From: JACKCD01 sp041390905
GTDB lineage: Bacteria > Chloroflexota > Anaerolineae > Promineifilales > Promineifilaceae
Assembly (NCBI GenBank): GCA_041390905.1
Contig: JAWKPA010000012.1
Coordinates: forward strand, 1,116,001-1,180,000
DNA length: 64,000 bases
Reading direction: 5' to 3'
Position numbers and translations under genes: made by a program. Position 1 is the stretch's first letter; each line of letters begins with the position of its first letter. Positions 40,813-48,781 of this stretch are shown piece after piece. The notes beneath the pieces were generated by a model that saw only the letters and a list, made by a program, of their open reading frames with translations, was not told where the DNA came from and made no database searches.

Positions 40813-41752
40813 TCACAACTCCTTTGGTTAGCTGTAAAAACACGTCTTCAAGGTCGTGTTCTTCTTCGCGGAAGGAGACGAGGGGGATGTGGTGGGAAAC
40901 GGCCGTTTGTATCAACCCACTCAAGGCCACATCATCGCCGCTAAAGTCAAAACGGAGGGAGTCGGCCGGCAGGTCGTCGGTTTGCAGGTGGACGACGCCG
41001 GGGCTGGCCTGGAGCAAATTGACCAGCGGCTCGCGCTCGCCCAGCAGCCGGACGTGGATGGTGCGGTTGGCGCGAAGCTGCCGCTGGATTTGCTCAATGT
41101 TGCCGTGCGCCACCAAATTGCCCGCTTCCAGAATGGCGATGCTGGTGCAAACGTCGGCAATTTCGGAGAGGATGTGGGAGGAGAAGAAGATGGTTTTACC
41201 CATGTTTTGCAGCTCGCGCAGCAGTTCGCGCATTTCGATGCGGGCGCGGGGGTCAAGACCGCTGGCGGGTTCGTCGAGAATGAGCAGTTGGGGGTCGTGG
41301 GTGAGGGTTCGCGCCAGGCAGAGCCGCTGCTTCATGCCGCGACTCAGCCCCTCGACGTATTCCTCTTTTTTATGCCCCAAATCCACCAGCCCCAGCAGGT
41401 CGTCTATCATGCCGTGGCGGGTGGCGGGGGGGATGTCGTAGCAGGCGGCAAAAAAGTCGAGATATTCCCACACTTTCATGTCGTCATATACGCCAAAAAA
41501 GTCGGGCATGTAGCCGATGGCGCGGCGGACGGCATCGGGGTTTTGCGCCACGTCGTAGCCTGCCACCCGCGCTGTGCCGCTGCTGGGGCGCAGCAGGGTG
41601 GTGAGAATCCGCATGGTGGTGGTTTTGCCTGCGCCGTTGGGACCGATAAACCCAACGACTGCTCCTTCCTCAATGGTGAGGTTGAGGTCGTTGAGGGCAA
41701 CGAGGTCGCCGTATCGTTTGCTTAACCCTTCAATTTCGATGATGTTGCTCAT
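40808..41752 (-). CDS. ABC transporter ATP-binding protein
   Basis: The 314-aa product has Walker A GPNGAGKTTTMRIL (about residues 36-49), the signature LSRGMKQRLCLAR, Walker B LLILDEPASGLDP and the switch His in FFSSHILSE. A C-terminal DrrA-like domain (about residue 215 on) is typical of ABC-2 exporters. It pairs with the permease just downstream. Confidence 0.92.
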   Translation of the reverse strand: MSNIIEIEGLSKRYGDLVALNDLNLTIEEGAVVGFIGPNGAGKTTTMRILTTLLRPSSGTARVAGYDVAQNPDAVRRAIGYMPDFFGVYDDMKVWEYLDFFAACYDIPPATRHGMIDDLLGLVDLGHKKEEYVEGLSRGMKQRLCLARTLTHDPQLLILDEPASGLDPRARIEMRELLRELQNMGKTIFFSSHILSEIADVCTSIAILEAGNLVAHGNIEQIQRQLRANRTIHVRLLGEREPLVNLLQASPGVVHLQTDDLPADSLRFDFSGDDVALSGLIQTAVSHHIPLVSFREEEHDLEDVFLQLTKGVVN

Positions 41753-41911
41753 GGGGAGGATTATAGCGGGAAACGGCCGTTTGGTGAACCATCAGGCAGC
41801 AAAATGGGTAGGAGTGGGGAAACGGCCGTTTGGTGAACGGCCGTTGGAAAATCCTTGTTTCCTGAAGATATTAACAAGCCTCAGCAAACCTTCGATAAAA
41901 TCAAGATTTAA

Positions 41912-42427
41912 CTATGGGTATGAACAACCTGATCCTTTAGGTCCATTTTGCCAACAGGACGAGCTAGCATATTTATTTCCGGACTCTGTAGTTGTATAGC
42001 CGTAGTACTTAGTTGCACCATAATATTTTTGAAAGATGTGCTTTGACATAGTGATTCCCCATATATTGTGCGATACTTTTGGGTCTGGTGTAGATGTTCG
42101 CCGAACATTTGCTCCGTCTCTCGAATCTTTGTCTTTGACTGTCCACCCAGTCGGGCAGCCCATATCAGGGGAACATTGCCCCCAGCGACGGAGGCTTACG
42201 CTTACGAGATACTGTGTGCCAGCCGTATTCCCATCAGAATATGCGCGATCGACACCTCCTGAATCATCATATGAGACACCTACTGCCGTTCCTTGGGGCG
42301 TTGTAACAGCAACTGCATTCAGACAACATGCTTTGACTATGTTGGGGACAGAAAACAAACAAAGAACAATTAAAATACCTGTAATAAGCGCAAGGTTTAA
42401 GTTGGTTCTGTTTTTCATGAGCTTCAT
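41912..42427 (-). CDS. Secreted hypothetical protein
   Basis: The 171-aa product has a clear signal peptide (about residues 1-33, hydrophobic core LALITGILIVLCLFSV) ending before Ala-Cys-Cys. The mature part is Gly/Ser/Tyr-rich with further cysteines in CSPDMGC and near the end SSCWQNGPKGSGC, which may form disulfides. I know no family. It sits in the AT-rich segment and follows a second exported protein after 9 bp, so the two are likely one operon. Confidence 0.6.
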   Translation of the reverse strand: MKLMKNRTNLNLALITGILIVLCLFSVPNIVKACCLNAVAVTTPQGTAVGVSYDDSGGVDRAYSDGNTAGTQYLVSVSLRRWGQCSPDMGCPTGWTVKDKDSRDGANVRRTSTPDPKVSHNIWGITMSKHIFQKYYGATKYYGYTTTESGNKYASSSCWQNGPKGSGCSYP

Positions 42428-42436
42428 GCTTCCTTT

Positions 42437-43165
42437 TCATTTGCACTGGGTTCTATCAGTGCTTGCACACTCAACCTTAATGATTTGACCTTCACTTTCT
42501 ATTCCACTATCAACAGTTTGATCAAGGTGAGAATTAAGCAAATGCCACATAATTGCATTGCCATCTTTTATCAACAATGATTCCGTACTTGCTCGCATAC
42601 TTCGACTCAGTGGGTGAGTAATTTCCTGGTTTGCAACCTCTTGATCCTCGAATTTTTGAATATCATCCTCGCTTCCATCAATCTTGTAAGAATAAATATA
42701 GAAATAATTTGAGGTCTTGTATCCTTCAAATCCATCATCAAAAGAAGTATATATGTTTGGCAAACCTACTAGCCTGGCTAACTCATCTCCTGGGATACCA
42801 ATTCCAACGACAACTAATGCTTGTCGAAGAAACAAGGTTTTTAGTTCATCTTGCTTCACAGATGAGACGGCATCATGATGAATGATTAAAGCTTTTAAGG
42901 TTTGAGCAGATGCTAATTCACTAATTGTCTGCCAGCTAGAGGTAACTGTTACAGGTTGAGGTGCCTCTGCAAGCAACTGTGCCGGTGCTAATTGTTCTTC
43001 TACTGCTGAAACGTTTTCTGGAATTAGATATACAATCTCAATAGGTGATTCGGCTTTGGCTGTGCTTTGCTTTGTATGAGTACGATACCCGATCATGATG
43101 ATACTTGTTAATAATGCTATCAACAGTATTGTAGTCGTTCTTTGATTTAGAATTTTTGCCCACAT
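42437..43165 (-). CDS. Hypothetical exported or membrane-anchored protein
   Basis: The 242-aa product has a start at ATG 43165 behind GGAG and a signal anchor (about residues 12-30). The rest is soluble and mixed alpha/beta: SWQTISELASAQTLKALIIHHDAV and ALVVVGIGIPGDELARLVGL look like a Rossmann-like domain with no catalytic motif that I can name. Encoded between a LuxR-type regulator and a secreted protein. Confidence 0.55.
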   Translation of the reverse strand: MWAKILNQRTTTILLIALLTSIIMIGYRTHTKQSTAKAESPIEIVYLIPENVSAVEEQLAPAQLLAEAPQPVTVTSSWQTISELASAQTLKALIIHHDAVSSVKQDELKTLFLRQALVVVGIGIPGDELARLVGLPNIYTSFDDGFEGYKTSNYFYIYSYKIDGSEDDIQKFEDQEVANQEITHPLSRSMRASTESLLIKDGNAIMWHLLNSHLDQTVDSGIESEGQIIKVECASTDRTQCK

Positions 43166-43231
43166 AAATCTTACTCCTGTATTTATCACGTACACAATAA
43201 TGACAAAGATAGCTCTTGTTTGCATGGATTC

Positions 43232-43453
43232 CTATACTGGATTTCCAGTATTTTTTGTGGGAGTGTGGGCTTGCCAGTAGAGGGTGGTGGCTTCGGTGCG
43301 GTTGGTTATGTTGAGTTTTTGGTAGATGTGGCACAGATGTTTTTCGATGGTGTGGGGGGCAATGCCCAACAGTTGGGCAATTTCTTTGTTTTGCTTGCCA
43401 TGCGCCAAATGGCACAATATCTCATATTCGCGTTTGGTTAGTTTATCCACCAT
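43232..43453 (-). CDS. Single-domain LuxR/GerE-type HTH regulator
   Basis: The 73-aa product consists of the LuxR_C four-helix HTH: LTKREYEILCHLAHGKQNKE, then IAQLLGIAPHTIEKHLCHIY and KLNITNRTEA. No receiver or ligand domain is present, so it resembles GerE. ATG 43453 is preferred because GAGGAAGGG lies 5 nt upstream. It probably regulates the two exported proteins encoded after it. Confidence 0.82.
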   Translation of the reverse strand: MVDKLTKREYEILCHLAHGKQNKEIAQLLGIAPHTIEKHLCHIYQKLNITNRTEATTLYWQAHTPTKNTGNPV

Positions 43454-43747
43454 TTTTCCCTTCCTCTGCACACTGAAACTGTTTGTCACAACTGGTGGGT
43501 TGCAATCCTGTTATTGATTACGACCCGCTTGGTGTGTGTTTATAAGCATCACACAAAAATCACCAAGCTCATTTTACCCCCCAAAAAAAAAAAAACGTCA
43601 ATGGCGCGGTTTTTGACATAGATTTTCACTATGGATATTTAGGGTTTCCCGGTTATATGCTTTTGGATTGATAGAAAACGATGATGATTTGGAAAGGGGG
43701 CATTTAGAAATGGTTAATGTGGATGACGGGAATGGGTGAGAGGTGAT

Positions 43748-43785
43748 GGGGTTGTGGGGTGGGGTGGGGTGTTTGTGGGGTGGGG
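43748..43785 (+). other. G-quadruplex-prone tract next to a palindrome
   Basis: Six runs of four G separated by T, TTGT or TGTTTGT, ending in GGGGAAACGGCCGTT. The ptsI 3'-end units carry the same arrangement of G-runs followed by the palindrome. Confidence 0.55.
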
Positions 43786-43824
43786 AAACGGCCGTTAATC
43801 GCCCCGTAACGATGCTTTTTTTCG

Positions 43825-43889
43825 ACAGGATTGACAGGATTTTACAGGATTAACCTGTCAATCCTGCAAAATCCTATTAATCCTGTCAA
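43825..43889. repeat. GACAGGATTTTACAGGATT dyad
   Basis: GACAGGATTGACAGGATTTTACAGGATTAA pairs with AATCCTGCAAAATCCTATTAATCCTGTC. Situated just past the distal copy of the envelope-gene 3' end. Confidence 0.75.
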
Positions 43890-43900
43890 AACTCCCCCAT

Positions 43901-44016
43901 TATTCCAGATTCCCCGTAAACACCAGATACACATCCCGAATATCCACCCCCAGCAGGCTGGCATCTTCCACGCGGAGGCGGGCGGCGTTGGCGGGGCTGA
44001 CGAAGCGGGTGGGGTT
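43901..44016 (-). repeat. Duplicated 3' end of the 827-aa envelope gene, distal copy
   Basis: 116 bp identical to 44550-44665 except one base (CCCGTAAAC against CCCGTGAAC). Together the two copies flank a 533-bp two-gene cassette as direct repeats. The stop codon of the cassette's last gene is formed at this junction. Confidence 0.95.
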
Positions 44017-44266
44017 AAGCTGTTAGATGAGCAAAAGAATGGCTTAAAGCTGTTTTCGTATCTTCGGCCAACTGAATAAGCAGAAAATAGTGGGCGGGGT
44101 ACAGATAATCCTCACCGCTTTCGTCAATTACACGCAGATCCCCCTCTGTGGCAGCATCATTGTCTGGAAGCACGCGATACACTTTATGTCGCTCCAGAGA
44201 GGCTGGATATCCATCATTGTTAATGCAGATTGCAAATTGGACCGGAGGATTTTCTTGTTTTTTCAT
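44015..44266 (-). CDS. Cassette protein B, unknown family
   Basis: The 83-aa product is FAICINNDGYPASLERHKVY followed by RVLPDNDA and RVIDESGEDYLYPAHYFLLI. I recall similar small proteins next to the kind of gene encoded just before it in varied bacteria, but know no function. The start is ATG 44264-44266. It begins 4 bp after the stop of its partner. Its TAA lies at the boundary with the duplicated gene end. Confidence 0.6.
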   Translation of the reverse strand: MKKQENPPVQFAICINNDGYPASLERHKVYRVLPDNDAATEGDLRVIDESGEDYLYPAHYFLLIQLAEDTKTALSHSFAHLTA

Positions 44267-44270
44267 TAGA

Positions 44271-44504
44271 TTAACCCAGGTATCGTTTTCGCTTGAATTC
44301 AACACGGCCAATGCCGCTGGCTTCATACCAGTGTAATTCTGCTTGGCGAATATGACCGCTGGCTAAAAGAATGGTGGCATTCCCTTTGCACTTGCGCCAG
44401 CGGCCATCGCCATGTTGCTTTCGCAAGCGGTTTACCTTTCGAATTGCAGACCCAACGGCAATGGTTTCAATATCGGTGATGTCGCCAACAATTTCAAAGT
44501 GCAT
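44271..44504 (-). CDS. Cassette protein A, unknown family
   Basis: The 77-aa basic protein starts MHFEIVGDITDIETIAVGSA; then RLRKQHGDGRWRKCKGNATI and ELHWYEASGIGRVEFKRKRYL. A small beta-rich fold is likely. No catalytic residues are obvious. Translated first in the pair. A toxin-antitoxin-like role is only suggested by size, pairing and mobility. Confidence 0.6.
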   Translation of the reverse strand: MHFEIVGDITDIETIAVGSAIRKVNRLRKQHGDGRWRKCKGNATILLASGHIRQAELHWYEASGIGRVEFKRKRYLG

Positions 44505-44548
44505 TGGTGTTCATAGTAGCATGAGTAATTGGCGTACACAAGCTGCTC

Positions 44549-47032
44549 TTATTCCAGATTCCCCGTGAACACCAGATACACATCCCGAATATCCACCCCC
44601 AGCAGGCTGGCATCTTCCACGCGGAGGCGGGCGGCGTTGGCGGGGCTGACGAAGCGGGTGGGGTTGGAAACGGCCGTTTCTCCCCACACCACCCCCTCCA
44701 CCGGCACCCACGTCTCCTGCGCCCAATCCCACAGGCTTAGGTTTGGCGGTGGCTGGCGCGTGGCCGGATCCTGGTTGTTGAGGATGATGTTGAGATTAGT
44801 CGTCCGCAGGGCGGCAAATTCGGCGCGGGGCTGGTATTCAAAATCCACCCGCCCCCCGGCTAAATAGAGGTTGCGGATGGCTGGCTCAAACACCTCTTGC
44901 GCGTCAATGACGCGCCAGTTGACAAAGGTGAAGGGGACGGTGAGGTTTTGCCCGGCGATGGTGGTTTGCGCCACGGGAAGGTCGAGCAGGTAGAGGGTGG
45001 TTGCCAGCGTTTCAAAGGGGCGGTCGAGACCCACTTCCAGCTTTGGTTCGGCCGTCCAGCCAATGAGGGTGACGACGTTGGTGGCAAGGGTGCTGTTGAG
45101 GAACTGCCCGCCGGATGCTTCGATGGCTTGCAGCAGTTGCCAGCGGGGGAACGCTTCGGGGTCGTTGTAATAATCGGCCGTTCCCAGCAAAATTTCCGGG
45201 CTGCTAGACAGCGGCGACCGCGCTCCCCGGTCAGGGGTGAGGATGGGCAGCCCTGCGTCCCGTTCGGCACTGGTTTGGCCGATGCGCTGGGCAATGCTGG
45301 CCTCCTCGCCTGCGGAAAGCGTGCCGAGCGGGATGGTGACATCGCCAAAAAGCAGAGCTGCCTTTTCCAAATCAACGGTGCCGTTGTTCTGAACCTTTAC
45401 GGTAAGCTGAAGCTGATTATCAACCAGCGCGAGAGAGGCCTGCGCGGTGATGGGTGGGGCGGTGGTGGTACTGTCGGCCAGAAATGTTTTGATGCCCCCT
45501 ACGTCGGTGCGAATGTCGTTGACGGTGGTGTCGAGGCTGCGGCTGATGCTGTCGAAGCGGTTATCAAACGAGGTGAAGCCGTCGTTGATGGGGCGGACGG
45601 TGCTGCTGCCGGGCAGGGTGAGGGTGTAGGTGGTGCGGCGCGGCGAGTAGAGACCTACCAGGCTTTGCAGGGTCACGGTGTCGCCGTCGCCGAGCTGCCC
45701 GTAGACAACCGACATTTGGTTGATGATGGTGTCGTTGCCCTTGAGCTGGAAGCCGGTGAGGTAGGTGCCGATGGTGAAGAGGGCGATGATGGCGGGTATG
45801 GTGACCCAGGCCAGTTCGCGCCGCTGTAGCCGCTTGAGGACGAGGTAGTTGATGGGGCCGATGAGGGCGATGTAGGCGAGGAGGAAGAGGATGAGGCCGG
45901 TGAAGGAGGGGAGAACGAGGGAGGGGAGGCTGCTAACGGCCGTTGCTGCGGCATAATAATTTTGCACCCCCAGCCCCCACGGCTGCAAACCGGGCTGCGT
46001 GCGCGCCATGTCGGCCCAAATGCGGTTGCTGCCGTCCCAGTCCTGCAGCGGTGCCAGGGTGGGGTCGAGGGCGAGGAAGGTGACGGTGCCGCGTCCCCAA
46101 CTGCGCCGCGCTACCAGCGGCAGGCCGTCTTCGTGGTAAATGGCTTCGCCGCCGCTGCGGAGGCTGCTGCTGGCAACGATGTAGGGGCCAGCGTCGCGGA
46201 ACGGGATGCCGACCTGTTCAGCCAGGCCGGGCAGGTCGCTGCGGCTTTCGCTGCCGCTGATGGTGACGGGGAGCAAATCGGCCAGGGCGGTGCTGGTTTT
46301 TTGCCAGCCGGGGCCGCCCGTAACCACAAGCTGGCCGCCACCGTTGACCCACTGCCCCAGGGCGGTGCGCTGGTCGGGGGTGAGGGTGTTGCTGTCGCTG
46401 TCGTTGATGACGAGGACATCAAGGGGTTGCCAGCCGGCCATCAGGTCGGGCAGGTCGTCGAAGGTGAGAACGGCAACGGCCGTTCCTGCGTCCACGTTAA
46501 TCGCATCTTCCAAAAAGGTGAATTCGTCTGGTTTGGGGCTGATGACCCCATAAAGCCGCCCTTGCAGCGACCAGTTTCGCATTTGGTTGCTGGGGGCGGT
46601 GTGGCGTAAACGGCCGTTGTTGTCCACCAGTTCAGCCGTTACCTGCTGGGTCAGATTATTCAGGAAGATGTAGATAGTCAGCCGCTTGTTCGACTGGGTG
46701 GGCAGATCAATGGGGGCGCTGTAGATCACTTCGTCGTTGGTCAGCTCGCTGCCCGTTTTGATTTGCAGGCTGCCGGAAAAGCCGGGGCCGCTGTTGGCAA
46801 CGGTGATATGGACGGGCAGCCAATATTCCTGCTTGTAGTAGCCGTCAAAACCAGCGCGAACGCTCATTTCAAGGCCGCTGTCGTTTTCTTGGGCGAGGGC
46901 GGATGGTATGAGGTTAAAGAGGAGGATAAGGGTGAAAAGGACGACGGACGACCGACGACGGATGACGGACGACGGGCGGTTGTCGGTCGTCGGTTGTCGG
47001 TCGTCCGTTTTTAATAAAGACAGAATTCTCAT
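44549..47032 (-). CDS. Large envelope protein with signal peptide and one internal membrane region
   Basis: The 827-aa product has a signal peptide (core VVLFTLILLFNLIPSALA). Beta-rich modules follow (GYYKQEYWLPVHITVANSG...), then a GATase-like Rossmann segment (FDDLPDLMAGWQPLDVLVIND, LGQWVNGGGQLVVTGG). Two or three membrane helices lie about residues 375-425, then a further beta-rich part. Such proteins stand with ABC-2 and MoxR genes. The n-region DDRQPTTDNRPSSVIRRRSS is encoded by a GACGACCGAC-type repeat. The last 39 codons are duplicated beyond an inserted cassette. Confidence 0.7.
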   Translation of the reverse strand: MRILSLLKTDDRQPTTDNRPSSVIRRRSSVVLFTLILLFNLIPSALAQENDSGLEMSVRAGFDGYYKQEYWLPVHITVANSGPGFSGSLQIKTGSELTNDEVIYSAPIDLPTQSNKRLTIYIFLNNLTQQVTAELVDNNGRLRHTAPSNQMRNWSLQGRLYGVISPKPDEFTFLEDAINVDAGTAVAVLTFDDLPDLMAGWQPLDVLVINDSDSNTLTPDQRTALGQWVNGGGQLVVTGGPGWQKTSTALADLLPVTISGSESRSDLPGLAEQVGIPFRDAGPYIVASSSLRSGGEAIYHEDGLPLVARRSWGRGTVTFLALDPTLAPLQDWDGSNRIWADMARTQPGLQPWGLGVQNYYAAATAVSSLPSLVLPSFTGLILFLLAYIALIGPINYLVLKRLQRRELAWVTIPAIIALFTIGTYLTGFQLKGNDTIINQMSVVYGQLGDGDTVTLQSLVGLYSPRRTTYTLTLPGSSTVRPINDGFTSFDNRFDSISRSLDTTVNDIRTDVGGIKTFLADSTTTAPPITAQASLALVDNQLQLTVKVQNNGTVDLEKAALLFGDVTIPLGTLSAGEEASIAQRIGQTSAERDAGLPILTPDRGARSPLSSSPEILLGTADYYNDPEAFPRWQLLQAIEASGGQFLNSTLATNVVTLIGWTAEPKLEVGLDRPFETLATTLYLLDLPVAQTTIAGQNLTVPFTFVNWRVIDAQEVFEPAIRNLYLAGGRVDFEYQPRAEFAALRTTNLNIILNNQDPATRQPPPNLSLWDWAQETWVPVEGVVWGETAVSNPTRFVSPANAARLRVEDASLLGVDIRDVYLVFTGNLE
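44550..44665 (-). repeat. Duplicated 3' end of the 827-aa envelope gene, native copy
   Basis: The in-gene copy of the 116-bp direct repeat. It starts (in gene direction) 2 bp after the palindrome AACGGCCGTT at about 44668-44677 and ends at the stop codon. Confidence 0.95.
46938..47010. repeat. GACGGACGACCGAC-word dyad at a gene start
   Basis: GACGACGGACGACCGACGACGGATGACGG pairs with CGGTTGTCGGTCGTCGGTTGTCGGTCGTCCG. It encodes the n-region of the signal peptide of the 827-aa protein. Confidence 0.7.
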
Positions 47033-47038
47033 AAATTG

Positions 47039-47323
47039 TTACCGAAATTCGATATAATAGCTGTCAATGGGTGCATCGGGGCGCTGGTCTTCAATCCAGG
47101 CGACGGCTTTTTCCAGCAGGCCGTGCAGGTAGCCTTTGTCGTTGCCAACGGTGACCAGGGCGATAACGGCCGTTTGCCACACATCCTGATGATCTACCTC
47201 GGCGACGGCGACGTTGAATTGGCGCGGCAGCCGGGCGGTGATAGATTTGACGACGCTACGTTTATCCTTGAGCGAGAACGCTCCTTCCAGACTGAGGGTA
47301 ATCACACACGTTGCAATGAACAT
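47039..47323 (-). CDS. DUF503 (YlxP-like) protein
   Basis: The 94-aa product matches the DUF503 family over its full length: LKDKRSVVKSITARL, FNVAVAEVDHQDVWQTAVIA and KGYLHGLLEKAVAWIE. The family lies in nusA-infB-rbfA operons in Firmicutes and may bind RNA; its function is unknown. It ends 6 bp before the envelope gene starts. One palindrome encodes QTAVI. Confidence 0.88.
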   Translation of the reverse strand: MFIATCVITLSLEGAFSLKDKRSVVKSITARLPRQFNVAVAEVDHQDVWQTAVIALVTVGNDKGYLHGLLEKAVAWIEDQRPDAPIDSYYIEFR

Positions 47324-47399
47324 GGGTATAATTTTCCTCTAACGCAACGCTGATGCAAACGGGGTGACGAAAACGGCCGTTTGCACGTCCAAAAGATAA

Positions 47400-47465
47400 G
47401 AGAATGGGACGCAGATTTACCTGATATACCTGATTAACCTTTTTGAAGCCGCAGAGCGTTTGCGG
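47400..47465. repeat. ACGCAGATTTACCTGATA element, one arm only
   Basis: GGGACGCAGATTTACCTGATATACCTGATTAACC without the complementary arm, followed by CCGCAGAGCGTTTGCGG, a small separate hairpin. Same family as 29461-29533. Confidence 0.55.
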
Positions 47466-47519
47466 CACATACAGGAACATTGTGACAATTAGCGTCCTGT
47501 TATTTATAAGGAGATGCAG

Positions 47520-48245
47520 ATGTTACGCAAACTCGCCTATCTTTTTCTCATCATTTTCTTTGCGGTAAGTGCTTTTGCCATTTATACCCTGGTGCGCGGC
47601 GTGCAGACCGTGGATAACGCCGTTTTGGAGCCAGTGGGGGAGTTGTTCCGCCAACTTGTGCTGCCCGTCACCCCCGAAATTTTGCCTAACCCCACCACCA
47701 TTGTGCTGGAAATTAAAGATTTGGCGCGGCTGGAGACTGCCTCCTATGAGTTGGAGAAGGTTGTCACGGCCGAATCCAATACCGATGTGCTGTGGGGGGC
47801 GCTGGGGGAGAAGCTCATCTTTGTGGCCTATGGCAAGGTGGTGGCCGGGGTAGATATGTCAGCGATGCGAGCGGAAGATTTGCAGGTGGTTGACCCCAAA
47901 ACGGTGTGGGTGCATTTGCCGCAAGCAGAACTATTTGATGATTTGCCGGTGCTGGACAACGACCGTTCCTATGTGGCTGACCGCGATACGGGGCTGTTTA
48001 CCCGCGCCGACCCGGAGCTGGAAACCCAGGTGCGCCGTGAAGCGGAGGATGCCATTGTCGAGGCGGCGCAGTCGAGTGAATTGCTGGCACGAGCCAATGA
48101 AAACGCCCAGGCGTATATGGAAAATTTCTTGCAGGGACTAGGCTTTGAAACGGTGGTCTTTATGGAAGAAACCCCTCCAACCCCGCCGCCGTATGAGCAG
48201 CCGGTGCCGAAGGGGTTTGCCGTTACGCCAGTTCCGAATCGGTAA
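47520..48245 (+). CDS. DUF4230 membrane-anchored protein
   Basis: The 241-aa product has an N-terminal anchor (about residues 5-25). The DUF4230 domain has TTIVLEIKDLARLETASYEL, VAYGKVVAGVDMS and VHLPQAELFD, and a helical end (AQSSELLARANENAQAYME) before a proline-rich tail. The family is widespread, role unknown, probably extracytoplasmic. ATG 47520 is preferred over 47514 since AAGGAG lies 6 nt before it. Confidence 0.8.
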   Translation: MLRKLAYLFLIIFFAVSAFAIYTLVRGVQTVDNAVLEPVGELFRQLVLPVTPEILPNPTTIVLEIKDLARLETASYELEKVVTAESNTDVLWGALGEKLIFVAYGKVVAGVDMSAMRAEDLQVVDPKTVWVHLPQAELFDDLPVLDNDRSYVADRDTGLFTRADPELETQVRREAEDAIVEAAQSSELLARANENAQAYMENFLQGLGFETVVFMEETPPTPPPYEQPVPKGFAVTPVPNR

Positions 48246-48332
48246 TCAGTAATCGGTAATCAGTAATCGGTAATCGGTAATCGGTAGTGCCGTTTTACGA
48301 ATAACTGATAACTGTTTACTGATTACCGATCA
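48241..48332. repeat. GGTAATCAGTAATC dyad
   Basis: Six or more GGTAATC words on the left pair with CTGATTACCGATC-type words on the right. It starts at the stop of the DUF4230 gene and ends at the stop of the converging ferredoxin gene. Same family as 15921-15995. Confidence 0.75.
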
Positions 48333-48662
48333 AGCGGGTATTTCGTCGTCGGGGCGGGGGCCGGGGTCAGAGAGGCCGCTGGTGGAGAAGCGGTTGGGGG
48401 CTTCTACGGCCATGTGGCCTTCGCACAGAATGTGGCAGGAAAGACGGTATTGCCCCATTGCGCCGTTGTTTTCTAGCTTGGTTTGTTCGCGGGGATGGTA
48501 CGCTTCGGGTTCGCCTTCGCTGAAGGTGACGCGGCAGGTGGTGCAGCGGGCGTTGCCGCCGCAGCGGTGCAGCATGTCAATGCCTTCGTCAATAAGAGCC
48601 AAAATAAGGCGCTTGCCGTCTGGGGCTTCAAAGGTTTTGTCGTCTATGGTAATGGATGCCAT
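48330..48662 (-). CDS. 2Fe-2S ferredoxin
   Basis: The 110-aa product has the cluster ligands C-x5-C-x2-C as CGGNARCTTC and a distal Cys in RLSCHILCEG, in a beta-grasp fold beginning ITIDDKTFEAPDGKRL. The spacing matches plant-type/adrenodoxin-like ferredoxins that carry single electrons. ATG 48662 has GAGGAGG 6 nt upstream; earlier in-frame codons are repeat sequence. The redox partner is not in view. Confidence 0.87.
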   Translation of the reverse strand: MASITIDDKTFEAPDGKRLILALIDEGIDMLHRCGGNARCTTCRVTFSEGEPEAYHPREQTKLENNGAMGQYRLSCHILCEGHMAVEAPNRFSTSGLSDPGPRPDDEIPA

Positions 48663-48677
48663 TAGTTTCCTCCTCGA

Positions 48678-48712
48678 ATGGGACACGGACGAACACGGAC
48701 GAACACGGATTT
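48678..48712. repeat. GGACGAACACGGACGAACACGG tandem
   Basis: Three units of GGACACGGACGAACAC type, without a complementary arm. Lies in the divergent promoter region. Confidence 0.6.
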
Positions 48713-48781
48713 TTCCTCAACATGGTACGCCGCTATTCATGGTGTCGTTTAAAATGGATTAGTCAATGGATAGGTTTTAGC

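Larger units (their letters stand above)
41840..43780. other. AT-rich segment without AACGGCCGTT, probably acquired
   Basis: Between palindromes near 41838 and 43786 there is none. Base composition turns visibly AT-rich, and the three genes here have no counterpart in the surrounding MoxR/ABC cluster. The envelope gene that would normally adjoin the ABC genes lies beyond it. No mobile-element gene was found. Confidence 0.5.
43490..43900. other. Gene-free gap with A tract, G-rich cluster and dyad
   Basis: It holds a run of 13 A near 43583, a cluster of six G4 runs (43748-43785), one AACGGCCGTT (near 43786) and the dyad at 43825-43889. No gene is supported. Confidence 0.55.

Noticed and set aside
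40856..41725. 289-codon plus-strand frame
   Set aside because: Antisense to the ABC ATPase, whose motifs are complete.
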